Assembly (NCBI GenBank): GCA_016194835.1
Contig: JACQAU010000197.1
Span: 1-6,043, forward strand
Length of the DNA: 6,043 nt
Reading direction: 5' to 3'
DNA from: Deltaproteobacteria bacterium
GTDB taxonomy: Bacteria; Bdellovibrionota; UBA1018
Within the stretch, counting starts at the first letter, position 1; each line of letters starts with the position of its first letter. Shown piece by piece: positions 1 through 4,962 of the stretch. The translations under genes and the position numbers were made by a program. The notes beneath the pieces are model-generated. The model was not told the origin of the DNA. It made no database searches and was given only the letters and a program-made list of their open reading frames with translations.

Positions 1-857
1 AGGCGTACAAAAGACGATCAAATGCTTCGGCGCGCCAATGCCTACGATTGAAGCGGTATGCGAATTCCGCAAGATAAGTATGTCGATATTTTGGATGCAC
101 ACCGGGATGGGTTGAGAGCAGGAATCTCTTTAGATTGGAAGTCAGGATATTGACCCAGAAAAGATGCTCTTGGGTCTTCTCTTTTTCCTTTATGTAAACT
201 GAACGTTCTAAGTCATAGCCTCTGTCTTTGGCCTTCACATAAGCGCCTGCTCCGTCAGATTTGAGTTTGCTGCCTTTCTCAACTTTCTTTTCTAGGGCCG
301 ACAGAACGTGTTCCTTATAAATAGTTTCAAGCTCCTCGAAACTTACGAATCTAGGACCACCGCTTTTATTTTCCTCCACTATTATCAAAAAAGGGGTCTT
401 ATTTGATCCAAATTCCCTTCTTTCTTTAAAGGCTTTGTTTACCTCCAATATGAATCTCGTCAGCCTCAACTGTGCCGCTAAGTTTGTACTGACTATCGCG
501 TTGAATCATAGCCTGGCGGATCTTCTGCATCATCAACCATGCGGCACGATACGAGCCGATTCCAAGTTGTTTTTGAAGGTAAAGTGCTGAGACACTTTTA
601 TTGGATGTCGCCATCAAAAAAATTTCCCAGAACCACTTGCGTAACTCAATGCGGCTTTTATGAAAAACAGTTCCTGCAGTCGCAGATGTTTGTTTGCTAC
701 AACTCCTACATTCGAAGACCTTCCGCTTCTTTAGAAGGTCTCCCTTGCTGTGGCATGTTGGACATTTAAATCCATCTGGCCAACGTGCTTTGATCTGAAA
801 GTTCCAGCAGGAGCGTTCCCCTGGAAAACGTGACTGAAACCCAAATAAAGATGTCAT
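1..857 (-). pseudogene. IS1595-family transposase, frame-shifted, C-terminus outside window
   Basis: The product is a DDE-type transposase of the IS1595 family (ISXO2-like catalytic domain), which cuts and joins DNA ends. Reading starts at ATG 857. Residues 25-30 are the family motif RWPDGF, followed by a zinc ribbon (C32-P-T-C35 and C50-R-S-C53), the TSATAGTVFHKSR segment, a helix-turn-helix-like stretch and the first catalytic block EADEIHIGGK (D133). The frame then stops at TAA 426-428. The +1 frame is open from there to the window edge for 142 codons and carries the rest of the domain: second Asp in KSDGAGAY (about residue 201 of the joined protein), a WVNILTSNLKR block with Asn at the third catalytic position, and AEFAYRFNRR near the edge. 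One base has therefore been gained or two lost, or the shift is programmed. All catalytic blocks are otherwise intact, so the damage is minimal. The family assignment is firm, the subgroup is not. Confidence 0.88.
426..446 (-). other. Frame-change site in IS1595 transposase (CTT TAA A)
   Basis: On the minus strand the order is GGAGGT (446-441), nine bases, CTT (431-429), then the in-frame stop TAA (428-426). Slipping one base forward from CTT to TTT leads into the long open +1 frame. CUU followed by a stop, preceded by a Shine-Dalgarno-like element, is the arrangement used for programmed +1 frameshifting in prfB, where the spacing is much shorter (about 3 nt). GGAGGT here also simply encodes the Gly-Gly of the conserved IGGK motif. 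A plain indel mutation is the more economical explanation. Confidence 0.4.
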
Positions 858-1007
858 ATGATACGGTTTTCCGAGTTCTCCGGCAATTCGGTTGAAAGAG
901 GTGCGTTATGCATTTTTCCCTTGTAATTTATATATTCCAGGAAGTGGAGCAAATAGAGTATTCAAAAAACCACAACGCTGTAATATCTTAAGTTGAAAGT
1001 ATCTTAA

Positions 1008-1175
1008 ATTTTTAGCCATTGTAATGCATGTGGTGGAGAGATGAAAATCATAGCCGCAATCCTAGAAACATCTGTCATTCGAAGTATCTTGATTCATATG
1101 GGACTACCTTTTAGGCCGCCAGATATTGCTCCTGCGAGAGTTCCCCCTGCATGGGCACTTGACGTCACCTTTTAG
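1008..1175 (+). pseudogene. IS91-type (Y2) transposase C-terminal remnant
   Basis: A short open frame follows the stop at 1005-1007 and ends at TAG 1173-1175. It encodes a CNACGGEMKIIAAILET segment, then SVIRSILIHMGL, then a proline-rich RPPDIAPARVPP tail. This is the usual ending of IS91/IS801-type transposases (Y2_Tnp), which carry a CPxCGGxM zinc knuckle, a helix of the type IxxILxHLGL and a Pro-rich tail. The N-terminal catalytic part with the two tyrosines is absent, so it cannot be functional. The last 11 bp overlap the 3' end of the neighbouring minus-strand IS1595 gene. That suggests one element was inserted into, or truncated by, the other. The identification rests on motif memory over about 50 residues. 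Confidence 0.72.
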
Positions 1176-2012
1176 ATTTTGGTTTGGGTTTTGAACGCAC
1201 AGCAGCTTCAATCATTCTATGAAATACAAGACCGCGGTGGCCAGAGGTACGGCGATTAAATCTGAAAACGAATTCGTCCAGGTAAAACTGCAGATTTTGT
1301 TTATGCACTCGCCCTTGATAGGTTCCATAATACCAGCGCTTCAACAGGGAGGTAGCACGATGAACGCGCGGCAATAGGCGCTCATCATCACCATCAACTT
1401 CTTCCCAAAAGTAGGGCTTTTTCTGAGGCTCATGCAGATATCCCTTGTTGACGATTGTTGGATAGCTATTGTGCCGATCTGAGATAATGGTCGCGCCTTG
1501 CTCAACACATGCTGCAATAAAGCCCTGAATTTCCGAAGCCTCGCGGTTTTTGAGATGTTTCATGCGAATTCTGCCAGTAGCGCTTCCGCGTTTTTCAGCA
1601 GCAATCCCTATGATTTCCTTATTATTTACGCCTCCCAAGTATGCCTCATCGACTTCGACTATTCCTGTTAGCTGTGACCGCAACGGCAATACTGCGCAAG
1701 ATCGCAATTTGCTCAAAACTTTTCCAGCGGTGCGATAGCTGCCGATGCCAAAGTTCTGTTGTAGTGCAAACGCACTGGCACCATTTCTTGGTCCCATAAA
1801 CCACCAGATCATTTGAAACCAAAGACTGAGTGGGAGCTTTGTGTCCTGAAATAGTGTTCCCGCCAAGACACGGGTGTAGGTTCTGCATGCTGAACAAAGC
1901 CGTCCGGCCAACGAATAGCGGCAAGATAGTCAAAACAGGCATCCCCTGTGGACAAGCGTTTAATCAATTCTCGGTAATTTTTCGGGCACTCCATACCCAT
2001 TGTATTGTGCAC
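1165..2012 (-). pseudogene. IS1595-family (ISSod11-like) transposase with internal deletion
   Basis: This is a second, clearly different IS1595-family DDE transposase. The N-terminus lies in one frame (possible starts 2012, 2000 or 1994) and reads MECPKNYRELIKRL..., then AAIRWPDGF. At about 1896 the frame changes and the sequence resumes directly with CSACR, the second zinc knuckle. The first CxxC and roughly 15-25 residues between them, expected from the family, are missing. From there the frame is intact to TGA at 1165, with LAGTLFQDTKLPL, a helix-turn-helix-like stretch, VEVDEAYLGG (first Asp), SDRHNSY (second Asp), RVHRATSLLKRW with His at the third position, and LDEFVFRFNRRTS. The DD-H pattern and the SLLKRW block point to the ISSod11-like branch (inference from memory). 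The 248-residue downstream frame could only start at a TTG (1911) and would lack a full zinc ribbon, so it is almost certainly inactive. Confidence 0.85.
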
Positions 2013-2135
2013 ACACGACAGAAAACATTATTATTATATGCAAAACCAATCACCTACTGATGCACGAACATACAACATGAAACTTAGTTTTCATAATTTG
2101 TCAAAAAACCCATTACACTTTCAGTAATAATATAG

Positions 2136-2165
2136 TTGACTTTTGCTTCATGTTCTTGTTATCTC
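2136..2165 (+). promoter_or_regulatory. Possible sigma70-type promoter for rplM-rpsI
   Basis: TTGACT at 2136-2141 matches the -35 consensus at five of six positions. The best -10 candidate at normal spacing is weak: TATCTC at 2160-2165, spacer 18 bp. Transcription would start only a few bases before the rplM ATG at 2175, giving a very short leader, which would fit the lack of a visible ribosome binding site there. The surrounding leader (2013-2174) is AT-rich and holds no gene. Confidence 0.25.
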
Positions 2166-2174
2166 ATTGTTCTT

Positions 2175-2693
2175 ATGTTCCAGCAAAAAACATACCAAGC
2201 AAAACAAACGTTGCCACACTTATTTGAACAAAAAGGTCCAAGAGCCCCAAAATGGTACTTAGTTGACGCAAAAGATCAGGTAGTTGGAAGACTAGCTACT
2301 ATTTTGGCAAGGGTAATTACTGGAAAACACAAGGCTACAGTGACTTCTCATGTAGATACGGGGGATTTCGTTGTTGTAGTGAATTCAGAAAAAGTTGTTT
2401 TTACCCGTAATAAGTGGAAGCAAAAGCTCTATTATAACCATTCTGGGTATATCAGCGGGTTAAAAATTAAAACTGCAGAAGAATTGCTTAAAAGAAAGCC
2501 AGAGGAAATCTTACGTCGTGCTGTTTGGGGTATGATGAGTAAGTCTTCACTGGCGCGACATCAGATGAATAAACTAAAAATTTATAAAGGCAGTGACCAC
2601 CCGCATAGTGCTCAAAACCCACAAGCACTTCCTTTTGCGGCAGTTAGAAAAACTGTGCTAAAAACACCAAAGGAAAATACAAAAGAGATGTAA
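2175..2693 (+). CDS. rplM: 50S ribosomal protein L13
   Basis: L13 is an early-assembly protein of the large ribosomal subunit that binds 23S rRNA. The translated protein shows KWYLVDAKDQVVGRLAT at residues 26-42, the TGDFVVVVNSEKV strand at 62-74, and the L13 signature region VWGMMSKSSLARHQMNKLKIYKGSDHPH at about 118-145. With the ATG at 2175 it is 172 residues, compared with about 142-150 for most L13 proteins. The excess is some 10 residues between the KTYQAK start and the first conserved Trp, plus a lysine-rich C-terminal tail. An in-frame TTG at 2136 would add 13 hydrophobic, Cys-rich residues and overlaps the putative -35 box, so I reject it. No Shine-Dalgarno sequence is visible before 2175. 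It is followed after 44 bp by rpsI, the usual L13-S9 operon. Confidence 0.96.
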   Translation: MFQQKTYQAKQTLPHLFEQKGPRAPKWYLVDAKDQVVGRLATILARVITGKHKATVTSHVDTGDFVVVVNSEKVVFTRNKWKQKLYYNHSGYISGLKIKTAEELLKRKPEEILRRAVWGMMSKSSLARHQMNKLKIYKGSDHPHSAQNPQALPFAAVRKTVLKTPKENTKEM

Positions 2694-2718
2694 CAGAAGA
2701 GATGTAACAGAAGAGATC
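2683..2718 (+). repeat. 14-bp tandem duplication over the rplM stop codon
   Basis: The unit AAGAGATGTAACAG occurs at 2683-2696 and again at 2697-2710, followed by a third partial copy AAGAGATC at 2711-2718. The first copy contains the end of rplM, including its TAA at 2691-2693, so the duplication does not change the protein. It lengthens the gap between rplM and rpsI. Replication slippage is the likely origin. Confidence 0.85.
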
Positions 2719-2720
2719 TA

Positions 2721-2726
2721 AAGGAG
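2721..2726 (+). promoter_or_regulatory. Ribosome binding site of rpsI
   Basis: AAGGAG lies 11 bases before the ATG at 2738, slightly further than typical. It supports that ATG as the start of S9. It sits immediately after the third, partial copy of the 14-bp repeat. Confidence 0.7.
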
Positions 2727-2737
2727 TCAGAGTCTTA

Positions 2738-3136
2738 ATGGAAAAACAATACCATCAAGTAGGAAAACGAAAAAACGCAATTGCCAGAGTTTATTTAAGG
2801 CCAAGGCTTACAGAAACTGGCATTATCCGAATTAACAATCGGACATTTGAGGATTATTTTCCAAGAGCTACTTCTAGGATGCTGATTATGCAGCCTCTTG
2901 AGCTGACTTCAAACGTCGGAACTTATGATATTTATATTAATGTACAGGGCGGAGGGATTTCTGGCCAGGCTGGAGCAGTGAAACATGGCATAACCAAGGC
3001 TTTGCTCAAAGTTGATTCTTCTTTCAGACCCGTGCTTAAAAAAGCTGGTCATATCACACGAGACGCAAGAGAAGTTGAACGCAAGAAATATGGAAGATCC
3101 GGCGCGCGTAAGAGATACCAATACTCAAAACGTTAA
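2738..3136 (+). CDS. rpsI: 30S ribosomal protein S9
   Basis: S9 is a small-subunit head protein whose C-terminal tail reaches the P-site tRNA. The 132-residue product begins with QVGKRKNAIARVYL, carries the S9 signature GGGISGQAGAVKHGITKALL at about 71-90, and ends in KKYGRSGARKRYQYSKR, including the invariant terminal Ser-Lys-Arg. Length is normal for the family. The start is fixed by AAGGAG upstream. It is the second gene of the rplM-rpsI operon. No terminator follows: the last 12 bp overlap the end of the convergent elbB gene, so transcripts from the two sides must overlap unless they terminate inside the opposite gene. Confidence 0.97.
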   Translation: MEKQYHQVGKRKNAIARVYLRPRLTETGIIRINNRTFEDYFPRATSRMLIMQPLELTSNVGTYDIYINVQGGGISGQAGAVKHGITKALLKVDSSFRPVLKKAGHITRDAREVERKKYGRSGARKRYQYSKR

Positions 3137-3793
3137 ATTTATTACTTCTGCTACTAACTTTTCGATTCCTTGAAAAACCTGTGCAAGGCTTGCGTTATCA
3201 TCCATATAAGCAGGCGTTGTAACTATTTTGTTTTGTGCATCCACAATGCAGCTCTCTGTGGCACATTCTTTGTGTTTATGTCCTAAGCGTTCAATTTCTT
3301 GACTGACTTCGCAGGTTTTTCCCACTGTTAAACGAAAATTTTTGTTTTTAAATGCTAATGCTATTAGAGCAGGGGCAATGCAAATGGCACCAATTGGTTT
3401 TTTTTGATAATGAAATTCTTCTAATATTTTTTGAAGATCTGGTCTCACTGAGCCTTTTGAGCCTTCTTTTGCAAAAGAGCAAAGATTTTTTGCTACTCCA
3501 AAACCACCCGGAATAACAATGCCTTGAAATTCATCATGATTAAGTTGATTTAATGGCTTAATATCTCCACGGGCTATGCGGGCAGCTTCTATAAGCATAT
3601 TTCGAGTTTGTGGATCTGTTTTTTGTGTATAGCAGTTAATAACATCTGCTTGTGGTGCGTCAGGGGCAAAGCACTGAAATGCAATATTTTTACTGCTTAA
3701 TGCCCATAAAGCGGCTACGGATTCTCTAATTTCACTCCCGTCTTTAAAGCCCGAACCACAGAGAACAACTGATATTTTGCTTGGTTCGCTCAT
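3125..3793 (-). CDS. elbB: Isoprenoid biosynthesis glyoxalase ElbB (DJ-1/PfpI superfamily)
   Basis: The 222-residue product matches ElbB along its length from memory of the E. coli protein: VVLCGSGFKDGSEIRES near the start, CFAPDAPQADVIN (41-53), TRNMLIEAARIARGDIKPL (63-81), VIPGGFGVAKNL (93-104), the GAICIAPAL elbow with Cys138, and NKIVTTPAYM (188-197). E. coli ElbB is a glutamine-amidotransferase-like fold with weak glyoxalase activity, linked to isoprenoid biosynthesis by early genetic work. Its physiological role is unsettled. Length is normal. The start at 3793 is supported by AAAGGAG six bases upstream. The gene is convergent with rpsI, overlapping it by 12 bp, and divergent from the receiver gene at 3909. 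Confidence 0.95.
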   Translation of the reverse strand: MSEPSKISVVLCGSGFKDGSEIRESVAALWALSSKNIAFQCFAPDAPQADVINCYTQKTDPQTRNMLIEAARIARGDIKPLNQLNHDEFQGIVIPGGFGVAKNLCSFAKEGSKGSVRPDLQKILEEFHYQKKPIGAICIAPALIALAFKNKNFRLTVGKTCEVSQEIERLGHKHKECATESCIVDAQNKIVTTPAYMDDNASLAQVFQGIEKLVAEVINLTF

Positions 3794-3799
3794 AAATAA

Positions 3800-3806
3800 C
3801 TCCTTT
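3800..3806 (-). promoter_or_regulatory. Ribosome binding site of elbB
   Basis: AAAGGAG on the minus strand, six bases before the ATG at 3793, is a strong Shine-Dalgarno match and fixes the elbB start. Confidence 0.8.
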
Positions 3807-3826
3807 GATCTTATTCTAAAATTTGT

Positions 3827-3852
3827 TAAAATACTAAATACTCCTCAGATAA
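3827..3852 (+). promoter_or_regulatory. Possible sigma28-like promoter before the receiver gene
   Basis: TAAA at 3827-3830 and TCAGATAA at 3845-3852 are separated by 14 bp. The flagellar sigma factor FliA recognises TAAA-N15-GCCGATAA, so the second element matches six of eight positions and the spacing is one short. It lies about 55 bp before the ATG at 3909. In AT-rich DNA such a match can occur by chance, and no other flagellar gene is in the window. Confidence 0.2.
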
Positions 3853-3908
3853 TGAGTTACTATATTTTTTAACATTATATAGTTTGTAGATCAAGAGACA
3901 GGGTCATT

Positions 3909-4301
3909 ATGAGAAAAGAAGACATATCAATTATAGTTGCAGATGATGTTAATACGATGAGAATTCAGATCAAGGAGTTGCTCAGAATGTTTGGATTTAA
4001 AAAGATTTTGCTTTGCGCAAATGGAGAAGAAGTAAAAAAACTGATGGAATTAGAAAAAATTCAACTAATTTTATCAGATTGGCATATGTTTCCAACAGAT
4101 GGACTTGATCTTTTAAAACATATTCGTGCTCATCCCATACACAAAGAGACGGCTTTTGTGATGGTAACAGCAGAAAGTACAATTGATAAAGTTATGGAGG
4201 CTGTAACTTCCGGGGTGGATGAGTATTTATTAAAGCCTTTAACAGCAATGCAAGTTCAATCTAAAGTGCATGGCGCGTTATTAAAGAAACGGATGTTTTA
4301 A
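3909..4301 (+). CDS. CheY-like single-domain response regulator
   Basis: The 130-residue protein is one receiver domain with no output domain. The metal-binding pair is D12-D13 in VADDVN, the phosphoacceptor is D57 in LSDWHM, the switch Thr is T87 in VTAES, the aromatic switch is Y106, and the conserved lysine is K109 in LLKPL. These positions equal those of E. coli CheY, so the domain should be phosphorylatable and switch-competent. The HMFPTDGLDLL loop after D57 follows the MPxxDGxxLL family pattern. A weak CAGGG lies five bases before the ATG. The stop overlaps the start of the next gene by one base (TAATG), so the two proteins are made in a coupled way and probably act together. Chemotaxis, motility or another phosphorelay are all possible, and the cognate kinase is not in the window. 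I give no gene symbol because orthology to cheY is unproven. Confidence 0.92.
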   Translation: MRKEDISIIVADDVNTMRIQIKELLRMFGFKKILLCANGEEVKKLMELEKIQLILSDWHMFPTDGLDLLKHIRAHPIHKETAFVMVTAESTIDKVMEAVTSGVDEYLLKPLTAMQVQSKVHGALLKKRMF

Positions 4302-4759
4302 TGAACTCACAAAATGAACATGACAGACATGAAGGTATTCAGGATTTTATTAGAGAGTTGAGTGATTTTGCCAATACCGCTGAAGAAACACTGACAAAAA
4401 TTGAAAATGATTTAGAAAGCAATAAAAATCTTTTTTCTGTTTTTGCTGAAAAAATGTTTGCAATTCGTGGAACATCAGAACAACTCGGGCTGCCTCATAT
4501 TGCAGAAATTGCATATTTGGGAGAAGAGATCTCGCTGAAGGGGATACAAGCTGAAACTAGACCACAAATTAGAAAATGCGTTGGGAGTCTTTGGGATGCT
4601 TTGACTACTGTTAAGTATCTTTTAGAAAATTACACCGCAGAAACTTCTGAAGAACAAGCCATACTTAAGAACAGGTTGCAAGATACGTTGAAGGCTTTTG
4701 GTGGGGCAAGGCCTAGGGTGAATCAAGAGGAAATAGAAAAATTGCTTAATAGGAAGTAA
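4301..4759 (+). CDS. Hpt-like helical protein lacking the phospho-accepting His
   Basis: The 152-residue, soluble, strongly charged protein looks wholly alpha-helical, with no signal peptide or membrane segment. Residues 53-68 (FAIRGTSEQLGLPHIA) match the histidine phosphotransfer motif HxLKGxSxxLGxxxIA, with Phe53 where the phosphorylated His should be and Arg56-Gly57 for Lys-Gly. Helices on both sides (about 12-40 and 66-82) fit a four-helix bundle. A second helical part covers about 87-135, and the tail is basic. It starts at the ATG overlapping the stop of the receiver gene, so the receiver is the likely partner. If the alignment is right it cannot relay phosphate through this site and would act as a binding, dimerisation or phosphatase-type partner (inference). 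I found no CheZ, CheC or CheX motif. The Hpt assignment is moderate; a generic coiled-coil regulator is the alternative. Confidence 0.72.
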   Translation: MNSQNEHDRHEGIQDFIRELSDFANTAEETLTKIENDLESNKNLFSVFAEKMFAIRGTSEQLGLPHIAEIAYLGEEISLKGIQAETRPQIRKCVGSLWDALTTVKYLLENYTAETSEEQAILKNRLQDTLKAFGGARPRVNQEEIEKLLNRK

Positions 4760-4793
4760 TATACTGCAATAGTGAGTTAACAAAATATTTTTG

Positions 4794-4919
4794 GCATTTT
4801 TTTATAAATTTATTCGTCTGGCCGCATCCAGCTTTGTGGGACCCTTTGTCGCACCATCCATGGTGCTCCGGACATCCTGTCCTCCCAAAAGCCGTACGAA
4901 TAAATTTATAAAAAAATGC
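4794..4919. repeat. 126-bp nested palindrome, MITE- or REP-like
   Basis: Perfect 24-bp inverted arms lie at 4794-4817 and 4896-4919. They are AT-rich and contain a run of seven T on the left and seven A on the right. The interior is much more GC-rich and holds further concentric pairing: CTTTGTGGGA at 4832-4841 against TCCCAAAAG at 4883-4891 with one bulge, and a central hairpin GCACCA-TCCA-TGGTGC at 4851-4866. GGAC-ATCCT-GTCC at 4870-4882 and CTGG-CCGCAT-CCAG at 4818-4831 are smaller alternatives. The whole could extrude as a cruciform or fold as one long RNA hairpin. It begins 35 bp after the stop of the Hpt-like gene. I see no clear target duplication. The right arm is not followed by a U-tract, so it is not a classical terminator. 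A 65-codon frame crossing it is an artefact of the repeat. Confidence 0.85.
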
Positions 4920-4939
4920 ATAAAAGTAAATTTGATGAG

Positions 4940-4955
4940 ACAGCAGTACTGCTGT
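4940..4955. promoter_or_regulatory. 16-bp perfect palindrome, possible operator
   Basis: ACAGCAGTACTGCTGT is a perfect inverted repeat with no spacer. It ends seven bases before the ATG at 4963 of the methyltransferase-like gene, where a dimeric repressor could block transcription or translation. It is separate from the larger palindrome that ends at 4919. I cannot assign it to a known regulator. Confidence 0.4.
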
Positions 4956-4962
4956 GTATTTT

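Larger units (their letters stand above)
1..2012. mobile_element. Cluster of degraded insertion sequences
   Basis: This stretch holds parts of at least three elements: two non-identical IS1595-family transposase genes on the minus strand and, between them, the tail of an IS91-type transposase on the plus strand. All three are broken or partial. The bases between the pieces (858-1007) have no convincing coding content. I could not identify terminal inverted repeats or target duplications by eye, so element boundaries are unknown and the leftmost element continues outside the window. The cluster ends about 160 bp before the ribosomal protein gene rplM, which is an essential gene with its own AT-rich leader. 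Base composition here looks less AT-rich than in the genes to the right, consistent with imported DNA (inference). Confidence 0.8.

Noticed and set aside
539..769. Plus-strand frame opposite the first IS1595 transposase
   Set aside because: It is antisense to the clearly conserved zinc-ribbon region and has no recognisable features or start signal.
905..925. Shared AAAAATGCATAA string between the first IS flank (minus strand) and the right side of the palindrome (4912-4923)
   Set aside because: It is only 12 AT-rich bases, and the left side of the palindrome lacks the matching end, so it does not establish that the IS mobilises the element.
984..1007. Direct repeat TATCTTAA (984-991 and 1000-1007)
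   Set aside because: It is an eight-base repeat in AT-rich DNA only 16 bases apart. It could be a target duplication but does not flank any element.
2136..2174. TTG at 2136 as the rplM start
   Set aside because: It adds a hydrophobic Cys-rich leader not seen in L13, has no ribosome binding site, and overlaps the best -35 box.
4794..4919. Integron attC site or Rho-independent terminator
   Set aside because: There is no GTTRRRY / RYYYAAC core pair at the ends, and the long stem is AT-rich with no U-tract after the right arm, so neither model fits.
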